Assembly: GCA_012730105.1 (NCBI GenBank)
Contig: JAAYBJ010000033.1
Span: forward strand, 1 to 57,912
DNA from: Candidatus Hydrogenedentota bacterium
GTDB taxonomy: Bacteria > Hydrogenedentota > Hydrogenedentia > Hydrogenedentales > CAITNO01
Length of the DNA stretch: 57,912 nt
Direction of reading: 5' to 3'
The notes beneath the pieces are model-generated. The model searched no databases. It saw only the letters and a list, made by a program, of their open reading frames with translations, and was not told where the DNA came from. A program made the position numbers and the translations under genes. Of this stretch, positions 15,391 to 25,023 are shown one piece after another. Position 1 is the first letter of the stretch. Each line of letters starts with the position of its first letter.

Positions 15391-17058
15391 TTACGGTTCA
15401 CCGCGCAGGCCGGTAACTTCATACGCGTGGACGGTGCGCTGTTTCCCTTTGAGTATCAGCGTGCCCATCGGCCTTGCGTCCACCCGTTCCCGGACCGCTT
15501 CCCAGGTTTCCTGGCCGATGACCACCTGTTCCGGTCCCGCCATGTCGCAAAAACGCTTCGCTGTGTTCACGCGGTCGCCCACCACGGTGAAATCCATGCG
15601 CCGGGGTGACCCGATATAGCCGGCGATCACCTCGCCGGAATCAATGCCGATGCCAAGTTCCAACGGCGGGCGCCGCTCCGCGATCCGGACCGTGTTCAAT
15701 TGCCGGTTCTTTTGTTGCATTTCCAGGGCGGCGCAAACGGCATGATAGGCCTCGTCGCCGCAGGCGATGGGCGCGCCGAAGACCGCCATAAATTCGTCTC
15801 CGATATACTTGTCCAAGGTGCCGGAATGCGAAAAGAGCACTTCCGTCATGGCGGTGAAATGTTCGTTGAGCAGTGTCACAAGGCTTTGCGGGTCCAGTTG
15901 CTCCGCGATTTTGGAAGAGCCCCGAATGTCGCAAAAAAGTGTGGTTGCCCGGGTTTTCCTGCCGCCCAGTGCCAGGCTTTCCGATTCGCTCATGATCTTG
16001 TCCACCAGCGTGCCGGGCAAAAAACGCGCCAGAGTAAGGCGCCGCTTCTCCGATTCGACCACACGGTCATGGAGCCGCACATTATCAATGGCGAGCGCCG
16101 CCTGGGAGGCCAGCGACGAAAACAATTCCAGGTCATCCTCGGAGAACCGGGTGTCCGGCGCGTCCGTGTCCACATAAACGGATCCGAGAACCGTCTGCTT
16201 AACCTTAAGCGGCACGCACATGGCGCTGGTGATGCGTTTGGCGATGATGCTTATCCGGTCGCCGAACTCGCGGTCCGTGTCGCGGTTTTCCATCAATACG
16301 GGTTCGCCGTCGATGGCCGCGCGCCCGGCAATGCCCATGCTGGGTGAACTGGCGGTCAAATCACCGCCCATGCGCAGCGAGACTACTGCCCGCAGCGCGT
16401 CGGTTTTCTCGTCACGTAGCAGCACAAAGCCCCTCTTGGCCTGCAGCACACCCATAATGGCGACAAGCATGTCGTTCAGGCGTGTTTTCAGGTCGAAATC
16501 GGAAGAAATGACAAGGTGTGCCTTGTGCAACGCTTCAAGACGCAGGTAGGCGCGGCTCATGCGCCTCAAGTCATCCGGATCGGGCATCATGGGACCCTGT
16601 CCTTCCGGGGTGGATGGTCGGGCGGCAGCATGGACGCCTTGTCCCAGGAGCGTCAGGTGCCTGCCCACGCGGTCCATTTCACGGCGAATATTATGGATCG
16701 ACGTTTCCAGGGCGTTGTTGCGCCTGCTTTTGCCCCCCCCGGGCAGTTCTTCAAGGGAACCATACACCGTGTCGTCACGATACAGCAGATGGCATTTGCT
16801 GCCGAACCAGATTTCGTCCAGGTGCTTGAGCGGGTGCTCCACAATGCGCTGCCGGTTCAGGTAGGTGCCGTTCAGGCTTTTCAGATCAGTGACGATGGTG
16901 CGGTTTTTCGAGCGCCAGATGCGCGCGTGATAACGCGACACCTCCTCTGCATGAAGCACCACGTCATTGTCTTCGGCGCGGCCCAGGCTGATTGGTTTTT
17001 CTGCTATAGGTATGGCCATGGGGGGAATCCCAGGCTGTTCGATTACTAATTGGGGCAT
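15391..17058 (-). CDS. Adenylate/guanylate cyclase with FHA and GAF domains
   Basis: A 555-residue cytoplasmic signalling protein. Residues about 20-95 are an FHA domain ('ISLGRAEDNDVVL', 'SRYHARI', 'LKSLNGTYLN') that should bind phosphothreonine. A linker helix leads to a GAF domain (about 175-335). The class III nucleotide cyclase domain (about 365-550) has metal-binding Asp377 in FCDIRG and Asp421 in 'KYIGDEFMAVFG', plus the 'VVGDRVNTAKR' segment, so it looks active. No Ser/Thr kinase partner is in the window. The layout suggests that phosphorylation (FHA) and a small ligand or redox cue (GAF) tune cyclic nucleotide output. AMP versus GMP specificity is not certain. It is followed by murG. 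Confidence 0.93.
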   Translation of the reverse strand: MPQLVIEQPGIPPMAIPIAEKPISLGRAEDNDVVLHAEEVSRYHARIWRSKNRTIVTDLKSLNGTYLNRQRIVEHPLKHLDEIWFGSKCHLLYRDDTVYGSLEELPGGGKSRRNNALETSIHNIRREMDRVGRHLTLLGQGVHAAARPSTPEGQGPMMPDPDDLRRMSRAYLRLEALHKAHLVISSDFDLKTRLNDMLVAIMGVLQAKRGFVLLRDEKTDALRAVVSLRMGGDLTASSPSMGIAGRAAIDGEPVLMENRDTDREFGDRISIIAKRITSAMCVPLKVKQTVLGSVYVDTDAPDTRFSEDDLELFSSLASQAALAIDNVRLHDRVVESEKRRLTLARFLPGTLVDKIMSESESLALGGRKTRATTLFCDIRGSSKIAEQLDPQSLVTLLNEHFTAMTEVLFSHSGTLDKYIGDEFMAVFGAPIACGDEAYHAVCAALEMQQKNRQLNTVRIAERRPPLELGIGIDSGEVIAGYIGSPRRMDFTVVGDRVNTAKRFCDMAGPEQVVIGQETWEAVRERVDARPMGTLILKGKQRTVHAYEVTGLRGEP

Positions 17059-17337
17059 GCTGCCATATTCCTCATGAAGACGACCCGCGGACCGAGAGAC
17101 CAGGCGCGGAAAGTCGCCCCGTCAAGCGTTTTCATCATAGACCAGCACGGAAAGGTCTTTCAACTTCCTGCGGTTTATCGTGTTTCCAGACCGGTCGCGT
17201 CATCACGCGCCGAAGTTGACTCGTTAGACAGGTACACGCAGCCTACATCCGTTTTGTGTTCAAATCCCGCAAGGGAGACGCCTTAACATGGGATAAAACA
17301 ATTCTCGGGGCCATGCGCGTTGCCTGTGCGGGATTCT

Positions 17338-17367
17338 TTGATTGAGGATGCCTGTACTGCATACAAT
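17338..17367 (+). promoter_or_regulatory. Possible sigma-70 promoter upstream of the GH42-like gene
   Basis: TTGATT (17338-17343), an 18-nt spacer and TACAAT (17362-17367), about 125 nt before the start codon at 17492. The spacer 17059-17491 between divergent genes holds no gene I can support. Confidence 0.4.
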
Positions 17368-17442
17368 GTGTGTCAGGACAGGTGCGTAGATACTTTGGGA
17401 ACCGTTCCTGATTTTTGCCCGGTCCGCTTGAATGGCTTTGGG

Positions 17443-17460
17443 TTGCGGGCAACGCCCGCG
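17443..17460. repeat. TTGCGGGC-AAC-GCCCGC hairpin
   Basis: A perfect 6-bp GC stem (17445-17450 with 17454-17459) with a 3-nt loop, preceded by TT. It matches in design the hairpins at 31498-31514 and 31351-31366. It lies between the predicted promoter and the start codon at 17492, so it would be in the 5' leader. Confidence 0.45.
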
Positions 17461-17491
17461 TTAACATAGTCGCCTGGAAAGGGATTATAAG

Positions 17492-20095
17492 ATGTCATTA
17501 CCGCGCCTGAATGTCAGGTCCTCTTTTATCATCGTGTTTTGCATGGCATCGGCGCTTTGGTGTCTTATGCCCGCCGAACAATGCTTCGGGGAGACCGGTT
17601 ATGAGGCAGTATGGTTCGGGGACCCCCTGATTATGGAAGGCCAGAAACTTTCCTTTAAACTTAATTATCCCGAAGAAGCCCTTATTGGGGAAATTGTTCC
17701 GTTGAATCTCGAAATTATGTCCTCCATCGCCTATGAGGGGACGATTATCCGCATGGTCCTGCTTGACCTTGAAGGGAATACGGTGGACGAATCGGAGATG
17801 ACGCTGGACCTGCACCGTGGGCGGGATGATGTGTCGATAAAATGGGACCCGACAAACTTGAAACCGGGCGATTACACGATGGCGGTCATTGTTGATTACG
17901 CGTCGGAATATGCTCCGGCCTGTTCTGAAGTTCCAGTGTACCGCGTGAGTACCGACCGGTGGCGGAGCCGTATTGAAGACCTGGAGGCGCGGTTGCCCGC
18001 CATGGAGTCGGGAATCGAAACCCTTGCGTCCGTATCGGAAAATCCGGAGGCAAGCACGGCGACTTCGGGCACCAGTCTTCAGATGCGCGCCCGGGTTATT
18101 CGCGAAGCCCTGACGGAAGCGCGCCAGGCCTTGGAGGCGAAGAACTGGCGGGTCGCGGACAGCCGTGTCACCTATGCCGCCGAGGCCTATGATGTGCTGC
18201 GGGCGGGCCTGACCTTCAGCAAGGCAACCCCGGAAACCCTCTCGCCCCACCTGGCTTATCCCGAACGCCTGGAAATTCGGGGGGGCGGGCTGTATGATGG
18301 CGATACCCCCTTTTTTCTGATAGGCGCGGCCGTGAGCGTTGACGCAGGCGGGAAGGATGTACCTGCCGTTCCGACGGTCGGATTGGAGTCTGCCGCTTCT
18401 CTGGAAGAGCAACTGGCATGGCTCAAGGAACACGGATTGAATTTTGCGTTGTTGAACTTTGCGGCGGGGGCGGACATTTCCGTATGCAGGGAAAAGATTT
18501 CCTCCCTGGCGGATGCCGCCGGGAAACTGGGCGTCCCCTGGGCGCTGCAGCTGGATCAGGCCAATGTGGCCGGTCCCGTCATGGACACCTGGCCGGAACT
18601 GCTGGAACCGGGTTTCGTCAACCTTGCCCACAGTGAGTTTTCCCAGGTCTATCTCAGGACGGTGAAAGACCTGTTTTCCGTTGCGGGAACGCAAATGTGC
18701 CCGCCGGTGGGCATCAGCATTGCCGCGGCGCCGCAGTTCAAGTATGACGGGGAACCCATACGCGCGCAGTTTATTGCACGGGTTATGGAATGGTATCCAG
18801 ATCGCCAGGAATTAAACCGACTGTGGCACGCGCACCTTGCGGATTTCAATGAAATTACCATATGGGGCGAACATCCGGAACACAGTTATCAGAACCAGCG
18901 CGCGTACCAGTATGAATGGCAGCATTTCCAACGCAGTCTAATAACCTTGTTCTTTTCCGGACTCAAACAGGAACTTGCCGCCCTGGCGCCCGGCGTCCCG
19001 GCCATGATCAACATGGCGGCATCCGCGTTCCTCCCCGGCGAAACCCGAACCACACCGGGTCGCGAGGATATGGCCGCGTTGATGGATATCAGCGGCTGTT
19101 CGGCCTATTGCGCCTATGGGGACGGCCTGTATGCCATGAACTACCCTGCGCCGCACGCCCTGCTCGCGCTGATGCGCTCCTACGCGAAGAATAAGCCGGT
19201 GTTCGTGCTTGGCGCCGATATCGATGTGGATGGCGCGCCTGATGTCGAAAGACGCGAGGCGCTTGTCTACAGTGCCGTATGGGAAATGGTCATGTCCGGG
19301 GCGTCCGGCATGGCGCTTTCCCCGGACGCTTCGGTCCATCGCCATCCGGAGGCGCTGGCCGCCTACGCGCTTGCCGCCATGGATGTCAACCGGCTCGCGC
19401 CGATAGTCATGTCCTTTCAGCAGGCGCCGGAAGAAGTCGCGGTGTTGTTCAGCGAAGCCTCAAAGATCATGGACAACGGCGTGCCCCACCTGGAGTCCGC
19501 GCAATACGCCTTTGAAGGTTCGTCCTTCGCCGGTTTCCCGGTGCGTTTTATTACGGAAAAACAGGTGGAAGCCGGGGTGCTCGCGGAAATTAAAGTTTTG
19601 ATTCTGCCCAGCACCATGGCGATGCCTGATGCCGCTTTTGAGCAGGTGAGCAAATTCGTTGAGGACGGGGGGATGGTCGCCCGGGTGGGAACGCCCATCC
19701 CGTATAACGAGAACGGCCAGTCCCGCAATGATGTAATACGGGCCACCGGCAATACCGTCTTGGTGCGGGGCATGAACCTGCCCACCGAATACCTGCATGC
19801 CATGGATGCCGCGCTGGTGGGCGGTGTGCTTCCCGAAATCGTGCGTCCAGTGAATGCCTACGGCTATCCGCTTGAAGGCGTCCGCTCGCGTTATGTTACC
19901 CATGACGGGGAAATGTATCTGTACATCATCAACCTGCGCCACACGCCGGTGGTGGTCCACCTGTCCGGCCTGGCAGGCGAGGGGCGTGACCTGCTGCGCG
20001 GGCGGGAGGTCAGCTTTCCCAGGGAATTATCCCCCCTTGACCCGATGTTGATCCATCTTGACAAACAGGAAACCGTATTTACCGTGTCCAATTAA
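17492..20095 (+). CDS. Secreted GH42-like (beta-galactosidase-type) protein
   Basis: An 867-residue protein with an N-terminal signal peptide (cleavage near residue 33, after 'AEQCFG'). Residues about 35-150 form a beta domain, 150-240 a helical stretch, and about 260-640 a TIM-barrel-like region ('GGGLYDGDTPFFLIGAAV' onward). An alpha/beta domain follows (about 650-800, 'VAVLFSEASKIMD', 'VLILPSTMAMPDAAFEQV') that strongly resembles the trimerisation/glutaminase-like domain after GH42 barrels. A short beta tail ends it. I could not place the canonical GH42 catalytic Asn-Glu pair, so activity is unproven and a binding role is possible. AAAGGG precedes the ATG. It heads a three-gene group with a PHP protein and a secreted esterase. 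Confidence 0.65.
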   Translation: MSLPRLNVRSSFIIVFCMASALWCLMPAEQCFGETGYEAVWFGDPLIMEGQKLSFKLNYPEEALIGEIVPLNLEIMSSIAYEGTIIRMVLLDLEGNTVDESEMTLDLHRGRDDVSIKWDPTNLKPGDYTMAVIVDYASEYAPACSEVPVYRVSTDRWRSRIEDLEARLPAMESGIETLASVSENPEASTATSGTSLQMRARVIREALTEARQALEAKNWRVADSRVTYAAEAYDVLRAGLTFSKATPETLSPHLAYPERLEIRGGGLYDGDTPFFLIGAAVSVDAGGKDVPAVPTVGLESAASLEEQLAWLKEHGLNFALLNFAAGADISVCREKISSLADAAGKLGVPWALQLDQANVAGPVMDTWPELLEPGFVNLAHSEFSQVYLRTVKDLFSVAGTQMCPPVGISIAAAPQFKYDGEPIRAQFIARVMEWYPDRQELNRLWHAHLADFNEITIWGEHPEHSYQNQRAYQYEWQHFQRSLITLFFSGLKQELAALAPGVPAMINMAASAFLPGETRTTPGREDMAALMDISGCSAYCAYGDGLYAMNYPAPHALLALMRSYAKNKPVFVLGADIDVDGAPDVERREALVYSAVWEMVMSGASGMALSPDASVHRHPEALAAYALAAMDVNRLAPIVMSFQQAPEEVAVLFSEASKIMDNGVPHLESAQYAFEGSSFAGFPVRFITEKQVEAGVLAEIKVLILPSTMAMPDAAFEQVSKFVEDGGMVARVGTPIPYNENGQSRNDVIRATGNTVLVRGMNLPTEYLHAMDAALVGGVLPEIVRPVNAYGYPLEGVRSRYVTHDGEMYLYIINLRHTPVVVHLSGLAGEGRDLLRGREVSFPRELSPLDPMLIHLDKQETVFTVSN

Positions 20096-20153
20096 ACTAC
20101 GCCGGGAGGATGCTCCCGCCACCTCAACGGAACCCTGATTACGGAGAATTCTT

Positions 20154-21542
20154 ATGTCTTTCTTCTCTTTTTTGCGCGGTGTACTGCGGTGGTCTTTTCG
20201 TATCCTGGTCGTGCTCCTCGTTCTTCTATTCATCGCATTCCTGGTGATTTTCAGAGGTGCCTTGTACAATCGTTTCGTAGCGTTCCCTAAAGAGGCCTCC
20301 GCCTGGAACGATATCCGCAACAACCTATCCGAGGTCGTGCTGCCCTATCACGTTCCATGGACCGAATACCGAGGAATTGCCCACAGCCATTCGGAGTTTT
20401 CCCACGACAGCGAGGTTCCCTTTGAAACCATCCTGCAGGTGTTGAAGGACATCGACTATGATTTCATCGCCATGTCGGATCACTGTCTGGAAAACGGTAC
20501 GGCCGATTACGGCGTGCAATGGCGCGGTGTCCGTGACGGCAAGCTGTTTATCCCCGGCTTTGAAATGAAATATGGGTTCATGCCTTGGCGACTTTCCAGT
20601 GATGTCGTGCTGGAGTGCGGCAAACCACCCGCGGAACTGGCCGCCGAAATCGAATCCAAGGGAGGCCTTCTTTTTATTGCCCATTCGGAAGAGCCTCGGG
20701 AATGGCAGCTGCCCCAGATCGCGGGCATGGAAATTTACAACCTGCACGCGGACCTGAAGGATGAAGATTACAAGGCCCTTGCGCCAGACATCCTGTTAAA
20801 TCTATGGAGTTATCCGGAGCAGTGCTACAGGCTGATTTTCGACCGGAACACCAAGGTGTTGGAAAACTGGGACGCCTTGAACCGGGAACGTCATGTTACC
20901 GGTATCGCTGCCAATGACTGTCATCAGAACAACGGCGTCTACGGCATTTATACCGCTGACGGCAATCTGATGGTGCGAAAGACGTCCGGCGATGAAATCG
21001 GCCAATATTCGCTTAATAGTCTGACCCGGGCCCTGCTGCGTCTCGTCGCGGGCCCCCTGGAACCCGGCAAGGAAGCGTTCCGCCTGCAGGTGGATCCCTA
21101 TGAACTGATGTCCCGTTACGTGAGTACCCATGTGCTTGCCGCCGAGTTATCCGAGGATGCGGTGCTGGACGCCTTTGCCAAGGGTCGCTGCTTTATCGGT
21201 TTTGACATGATCGCGGACAGCTCCGGGTTCATGTTCCTCGCACGAAGCGGAACGGAGCAGGCCGTAATGGGAGAACAAATGCCGCTGTTGCCCGAGACCT
21301 ACCTGGTGGCGGCCGCGCCCCATCCCTGCCGCTTTACCGTCCTGCGTAACGGTGAGCCCGTGTACCAGGAAAACGCCTTCTCCATTCGCTGGCAGGCGGA
21401 TAAGCCCGGCAAGTACCGCGTGGAAACCGAACTCGACATCCTGGGTGAATGGACGCCCTGGATTTACGCGAACCCCATAGAATTGACGGAACCTGAAGCG
21501 GCTCCCGCCGCCGGACTCGCGCCGGCGCCGGCGGCCTCCTAA
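20154..21542 (+). CDS. Membrane-anchored PHP-domain phosphoesterase-like protein
   Basis: A 462-residue protein with one N-terminal transmembrane helix (about residues 14-34) and an exported PHP-type metal domain. Candidate metal ligands are His77 and His79 in 'GIAHSHSEFSHDSEV', Asp109 and His110 in 'AMSDHC', the His in 'FIAHSEEPR', and 'NDCHQN' towards the end of the barrel. PHP domains are trinuclear metal hydrolases, mostly phosphoesterases. A C-terminal beta-rich domain (about 350-445) and an Ala/Pro tail follow. Extracytoplasmic PHP proteins next to polysaccharide genes are often linked to extracellular phosphate esters, but the substrate here is unknown. It lies 58 nt after the GH42-like gene. 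Confidence 0.8.
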   Translation: MSFFSFLRGVLRWSFRILVVLLVLLFIAFLVIFRGALYNRFVAFPKEASAWNDIRNNLSEVVLPYHVPWTEYRGIAHSHSEFSHDSEVPFETILQVLKDIDYDFIAMSDHCLENGTADYGVQWRGVRDGKLFIPGFEMKYGFMPWRLSSDVVLECGKPPAELAAEIESKGGLLFIAHSEEPREWQLPQIAGMEIYNLHADLKDEDYKALAPDILLNLWSYPEQCYRLIFDRNTKVLENWDALNRERHVTGIAANDCHQNNGVYGIYTADGNLMVRKTSGDEIGQYSLNSLTRALLRLVAGPLEPGKEAFRLQVDPYELMSRYVSTHVLAAELSEDAVLDAFAKGRCFIGFDMIADSSGFMFLARSGTEQAVMGEQMPLLPETYLVAAAPHPCRFTVLRNGEPVYQENAFSIRWQADKPGKYRVETELDILGEWTPWIYANPIELTEPEAAPAAGLAPAPAAS

Positions 21543-21548
21543 AGGAGT

Positions 21549-22592
21549 ATGCCCGTGTACAAAGGCTATGAAACCGTTACACCCTTGAGGGCGGGGATCT
21601 GTGCCCTGCTGTGTCTAGTGTCACTGCAGATCTTCGCGGACGAGACCCCTGACGTTTCGGAAGAGGCCGCGCTCTTTGCGCTGAGCGCGCCGCCGGCCCT
21701 TCCGGAAAATATCAATGAAATGGCCGACCTGGTTGTGGCCGCTGCTGACGGTAAACTGACGCTGCTGGATCTCGACGACCCGGTGCCCGTGCCCGACACG
21801 GTGATAGAGACGAAAGACATTGAGTACGGCAATGTGAACGGCCGGCCGTTGCTTCTGGATTTGTATCAGCCCCGTGAGCTCTCCGGGCCGTTGCCCGCCG
21901 TGATTTTTATTCACGGCGGCGGTTGGTCGGGCGGCCAGCGGTCGGATTACAAGTATTACTGCGTCCGCTTCCCGCAAATGGGGTATGTGGTGGCCACGGT
22001 TTCCTACCGCTTTGTGGACGAGGCGATTTTCCCCGCTTGCGTGCAGGATGTGAAGTGCGCTGTGCGCTGGATGCGCGCGAACGCGGAGAAGTGCGGTATC
22101 AACCCGGACGCCATTGCCGCAGTCGGGGGATCGGCCGGCGGACACCTTGCCATGATGCTGGGCTATTCGTTCGGTGTTAAGGAACTGGAGGGCGACGGCG
22201 GCCACCCGGAATACAGCAGCGCGGTCCAGGCCGTGGTCAACCTGTACGGCCCGGTGGATATGACCCTCGAGGAATTTCATGAAAACAAGACGCTGCTGGC
22301 CTTTTTCGGCGGGAAGCGTTTTACGGAAATACCGGACCAGTATCGGCTGGCGTCGCCAATGAACCATCTGAAACAGGGTGTGCCGCCGACGCTTATCATT
22401 CATGGAACGGATGACGAAACCGTGCCCGTTTCCCAGGCGGATCTGCTGGCCGAACGTCTGAAAGAGCTCGGCTGCGTTTATGAATATCTCCGACTCAAAG
22501 GCTATCCCCATACGCTGGATATTCTCCTGGAAGTCAACAAACATGTCCGGTGGCACATGTACCATTTCCTGGACAAGCATCTGAAACAATAA
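21549..22592 (+). CDS. Secreted alpha/beta-hydrolase esterase (HSL/BD-FAE type)
   Basis: A 347-residue secreted esterase. Residues 1-30 look like a signal peptide, followed by about 60 residues of linker and the catalytic domain. The oxyanion motif is HGGGW (122-126), the nucleophile is Ser195 in GGSAGG, the acid is Asp288 or Asp289 in 'HGTDDETVP', and the base is His321 in 'GYPHTLD', so the triad is complete. Enzymes of this group release acetyl, feruloyl or other acyl groups from polysaccharide. AAAGGAG overlaps the region just after the PHP stop and is only 1-2 nt from the ATG. An in-frame GTG at 21555 has better spacing and may be the true start. It is translationally close to the PHP gene. 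Confidence 0.88.
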   Translation: MPVYKGYETVTPLRAGICALLCLVSLQIFADETPDVSEEAALFALSAPPALPENINEMADLVVAAADGKLTLLDLDDPVPVPDTVIETKDIEYGNVNGRPLLLDLYQPRELSGPLPAVIFIHGGGWSGGQRSDYKYYCVRFPQMGYVVATVSYRFVDEAIFPACVQDVKCAVRWMRANAEKCGINPDAIAAVGGSAGGHLAMMLGYSFGVKELEGDGGHPEYSSAVQAVVNLYGPVDMTLEEFHENKTLLAFFGGKRFTEIPDQYRLASPMNHLKQGVPPTLIIHGTDDETVPVSQADLLAERLKELGCVYEYLRLKGYPHTLDILLEVNKHVRWHMYHFLDKHLKQ

Positions 22593-22601
22593 GACGATTT
22601 C

Positions 22602-22618
22602 CCGGCGGTTTCCGCCGG
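22602..22618. other. Perfect GC hairpin after the esterase gene
   Basis: CCGGCGG-TTT-CCGCCGG, a 7-bp perfect stem 10 nt past the stop codon. There is no T-tract, so it may stabilise the transcript end or help Rho-type termination rather than act as an intrinsic terminator. Confidence 0.45.
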
Positions 22619-22719
22619 ATCCGGCGATCTCCTGATGTGCGGCTTTACACTGTTTTTCAGACAGATGAGCAATAGAAGCGGCAGGCCCATAGCGCACCGA
22701 AAACAAGGGAGACGGAACC

Positions 22720-23958
22720 ATGCTGGATTGTCTGATGACGGCGGAAGACCGCGAATTACGGAAGGAAGCGCGCGCTTTTGTGCGCGATGACCTGGACAAA
22801 GCCTTGCTGCGCGACATGGACGCGGACAAGGTGCGTTATCCCCGGGTGTTCCTGGAAAAGGCGGCGGCGCGCGGCCTGCTGGGACTGCGCTTTCCTCAGA
22901 AATATGGCGGGCGGGGACTTCCCTGGGCTTCGGAGATTGTGGCGCTGGAAGAGGTGGGTGTGCTCGGCACTTCCCTCGGCTGCCTGTATTCGCTGGTCAG
23001 TATCGTGGGTGAGGCCATTAACAAATTCGGCAGCGACTACCTGAAAGAGAAGTATCTGAAACCCACCATCGCTGGACGCCTGACCGCCGCGGAAGCCCTG
23101 ACCGAGCCCCGGGGCGGATCCGATTTCTTTGGCACAACTACAATCGCCCGGCGCGAGGGTGATCATTACATCCTGAACGGGCAGAAACGCTTCGTCGTCG
23201 GCGCGGAAGGGGCCGATTATTTCATGGTCTATGCCCGCACGCGTGAGGACGGACCACCCCATGAATCCATCAGTACCTTCATTGTGGATCGTGGGCCGGG
23301 GGTGGAAGTGAAATATGTGTACGGGCTCATGGGCACGCGCGGCGGCGGCACGGGTCGGCTGATCTTCACGGACTGCACAGTGCCTGCGGAAAACCTGCTG
23401 GGCGTGGAAAACCAGGGCGGGCTTATTTTCTACCAGATGATGATTCCCGAACGCATGACCAGCGCGGCCGGCGCGGTGGGCATGGGCCGTGCCGCCATGG
23501 AGGTGGCCGCCCGCTACAGCACCCGGCGCAAGGCTTTTGGACAGGTCATCAAGGAATTTGAGGGGGTTAACTTCAAGGTGGCGGACATGGTGACCCTGCT
23601 CGACTCGGCGCGGGGGATGATTTACATTGCCGCACGCTCCGTGGACACCGGGGAGCCCTCGGGTCGTTCCCGGCGCTACGTGTCGGAGGCGAAAAAACTG
23701 GCGACGGAAAATGCCTGGAAAGTGGTGAACCATGCCATGCAGATCATGGGCGGCATCGGTTACACCAACATCTTTCCCATTGAAAAGATGTTGCGGGATG
23801 TGCGGCTGATCATGATCTGGACCGGCACCAACGAGATTATGGACCTGATTATTCAACACGAGTTTTACAAGGAAATGGCCCAGGAGTCGAATCCGCCGCG
23901 CAATATTGAATTTGACGCCGAAGAGGCCGACAAGGACGAAGAGAAGGTGTATGAATAA
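22720..23958 (+). CDS. Acyl-CoA dehydrogenase
   Basis: A 412-residue flavoprotein of the acyl-CoA dehydrogenase family, which oxidises acyl-CoA thioesters at the alpha-beta bond with FAD. The helical N-domain, the beta domain ('[16 protein letters not shown]', then '[17 protein letters not shown]') and the C-terminal four-helix bundle ('[18 protein letters not shown]', '[10 protein letters not shown]', '[11 protein letters not shown]') are all present. The catalytic base is usually a Glu in the bundle near 'GTNEI' or 'YT'; I cannot assign it with certainty. The C-terminus is unusually acidic ('[14 protein letters not shown]'). No electron-transfer flavoprotein, thiolase or CoA ligase is adjacent, so the pathway is not evident. 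GGGAGA precedes the ATG. Confidence 0.92.
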   Translation: MLDCLMTAEDRELRKEARAFVRDDLDKALLRDMDADKVRYPRVFLEKAAARGLLGLRFPQKYGGRGLPWASEIVALEEVGVLGTSLGCLYSLVSIVGEAINKFGSDYLKEKYLKPTIAGRLTAAEALTEPRGGSDFFGTTTIARREGDHYILNGQKRFVVGAEGADYFMVYARTREDGPPHESISTFIVDRGPGVEVKYVYGLMGTRGGGTGRLIFTDCTVPAENLLGVENQGGLIFYQMMIPERMTSAAGAVGMGRAAMEVAARYSTRRKAFGQVIKEFEGVNFKVADMVTLLDSARGMIYIAARSVDTGEPSGRSRRYVSEAKKLATENAWKVVNHAMQIMGGIGYTNIFPIEKMLRDVRLIMIWTGTNEIMDLIIQHEFYKEMAQESNPPRNIEFDAEEADKDEEKVYE

Positions 23959-23985
23959 CACTGCTTCCCGCGGCTTCCGATACAA

Positions 23986-25005
23986 TTAATGAATGACAGC
24001 ATTGAGAAAGGCTTCGATGTTCTCCGTGGACACGCCGGGCGGCATGCCGCCGCCGCAGGAGAGAATGACCCGGCGGGTGTCCGCTATCGAGTCCAGCAAC
24101 TGGCGTACGCTCTCCGCCACTTCGGCAGGCGTTCCTTTCGCGAGCACATCCCGGGGCGGGATATTCCCCAGTAGCGTCACCTTGCCGCCGGTAAGCCGCT
24201 GCATCTCCGGCATGGTGTGGTCATACCCGAAGTTGAAGAGGTTGATACCCATGTCCGCCAGATGAGGCGCGCAAACCAGGCCGTGGGCGTCATTGTGAAA
24301 AAACCGCACCGAGGCCTCAAAGGCGGCAAAGGCGCGGGTCACATAGGGCTTGGCGAATTCTTTGAAGTCCTCTTCGCCCAGAAAGCCCACAATATCGTCC
24401 AGCAGCAGGATGCCGTCAATGGTGTCAATGCGCTCCTTTTGCAGGCGCAACCAATCCTCGAGGAAACACGTGATCGTGTCCAGCATGCGGTGCGCCTGGT
24501 CCGGTTCCGTGCGCAACGCCATAAGGAACTCGGAGGCGCCCATAAGGAACGCGGCAATATTCAGGGGGCCCCGGGCCACGGCGAAACGGAGGCTATGCCC
24601 CGCCGCTTCAATGCGCGGACGCATTCGCTCCAACCGCCGCAGCAAAAAGGGCGTCAGCCCATCCGTGCGCGGATCGGGACGACGAATGCTGTTCAGGGCG
24701 TCCGACAGCGGGTGGGCGAAGGGGAATTCGTTCTCATAAAAACTGCATTTCGCGCCGAAGGAAGCCGGTTCGGAACACATGCCATATTCGGCCCAGAAGC
24801 CCGGAAGAAATAACACCTGGGGAAACGCCTTTACGGCGGCCAGGTTGGCCTGAAACCAGTATTCATTGTCGGAAAAATAATCCAGCAGCGACGCCCCGTG
24901 CCAGTTCGGCAGCCACGGGCTGTCAATGATAAAACCCACCGGCAGGGGCGAAAGGTTTTCCCCCCGGATAATCGCGAGCAGTTCTTCCCATTGATCCTGT
25001 GTCAT
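23986..25005 (-). CDS. Uroporphyrinogen decarboxylase-like (UroD/MtaA family) protein
   Basis: A 339-residue TIM-barrel protein of the UroD superfamily, nearer the methyltransferase-type members (MtaA/CmuA-like) than haem-pathway HemE. 'DGILLLDDIVGFLGEEDF', 'FFHNDAHG', 'LLGNIPPRDVLAKGTP' and the late 'ILSCGGGMPPGVSTENI' are typical. The Cys in 'SCGGG' and the earlier His of 'FHNDAHG' would be Zn ligands in a corrinoid:coenzyme methyltransferase. Such proteins are abundant in Planctomycetota-like and Hydrogenedentota genomes and are mostly uncharacterised. No corrinoid protein gene is adjacent. AAGGA precedes the ATG. A 13-nt palindrome lies just upstream. Confidence 0.85.
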   Translation of the reverse strand: MTQDQWEELLAIIRGENLSPLPVGFIIDSPWLPNWHGASLLDYFSDNEYWFQANLAAVKAFPQVLFLPGFWAEYGMCSEPASFGAKCSFYENEFPFAHPLSDALNSIRRPDPRTDGLTPFLLRRLERMRPRIEAAGHSLRFAVARGPLNIAAFLMGASEFLMALRTEPDQAHRMLDTITCFLEDWLRLQKERIDTIDGILLLDDIVGFLGEEDFKEFAKPYVTRAFAAFEASVRFFHNDAHGLVCAPHLADMGINLFNFGYDHTMPEMQRLTGGKVTLLGNIPPRDVLAKGTPAEVAESVRQLLDSIADTRRVILSCGGGMPPGVSTENIEAFLNAVIH

Positions 25006-25023
25006 GAAGGAATTCCTTTATAG

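Noticed and set aside
17433-17446. TGGCTTTGGGTTGC as a second sigma-54 promoter
   Set aside because: GG and GC are separated by 9 nt instead of 10, and the second half overlaps a repeat hairpin.
22756-23985. 409-codon open frame antisense to the acyl-CoA dehydrogenase gene
   Set aside because: The sense frame has full family motifs. The antisense product is His/Gly/Arg-rich with no domain, as expected from codon bias in GC-rich genes.
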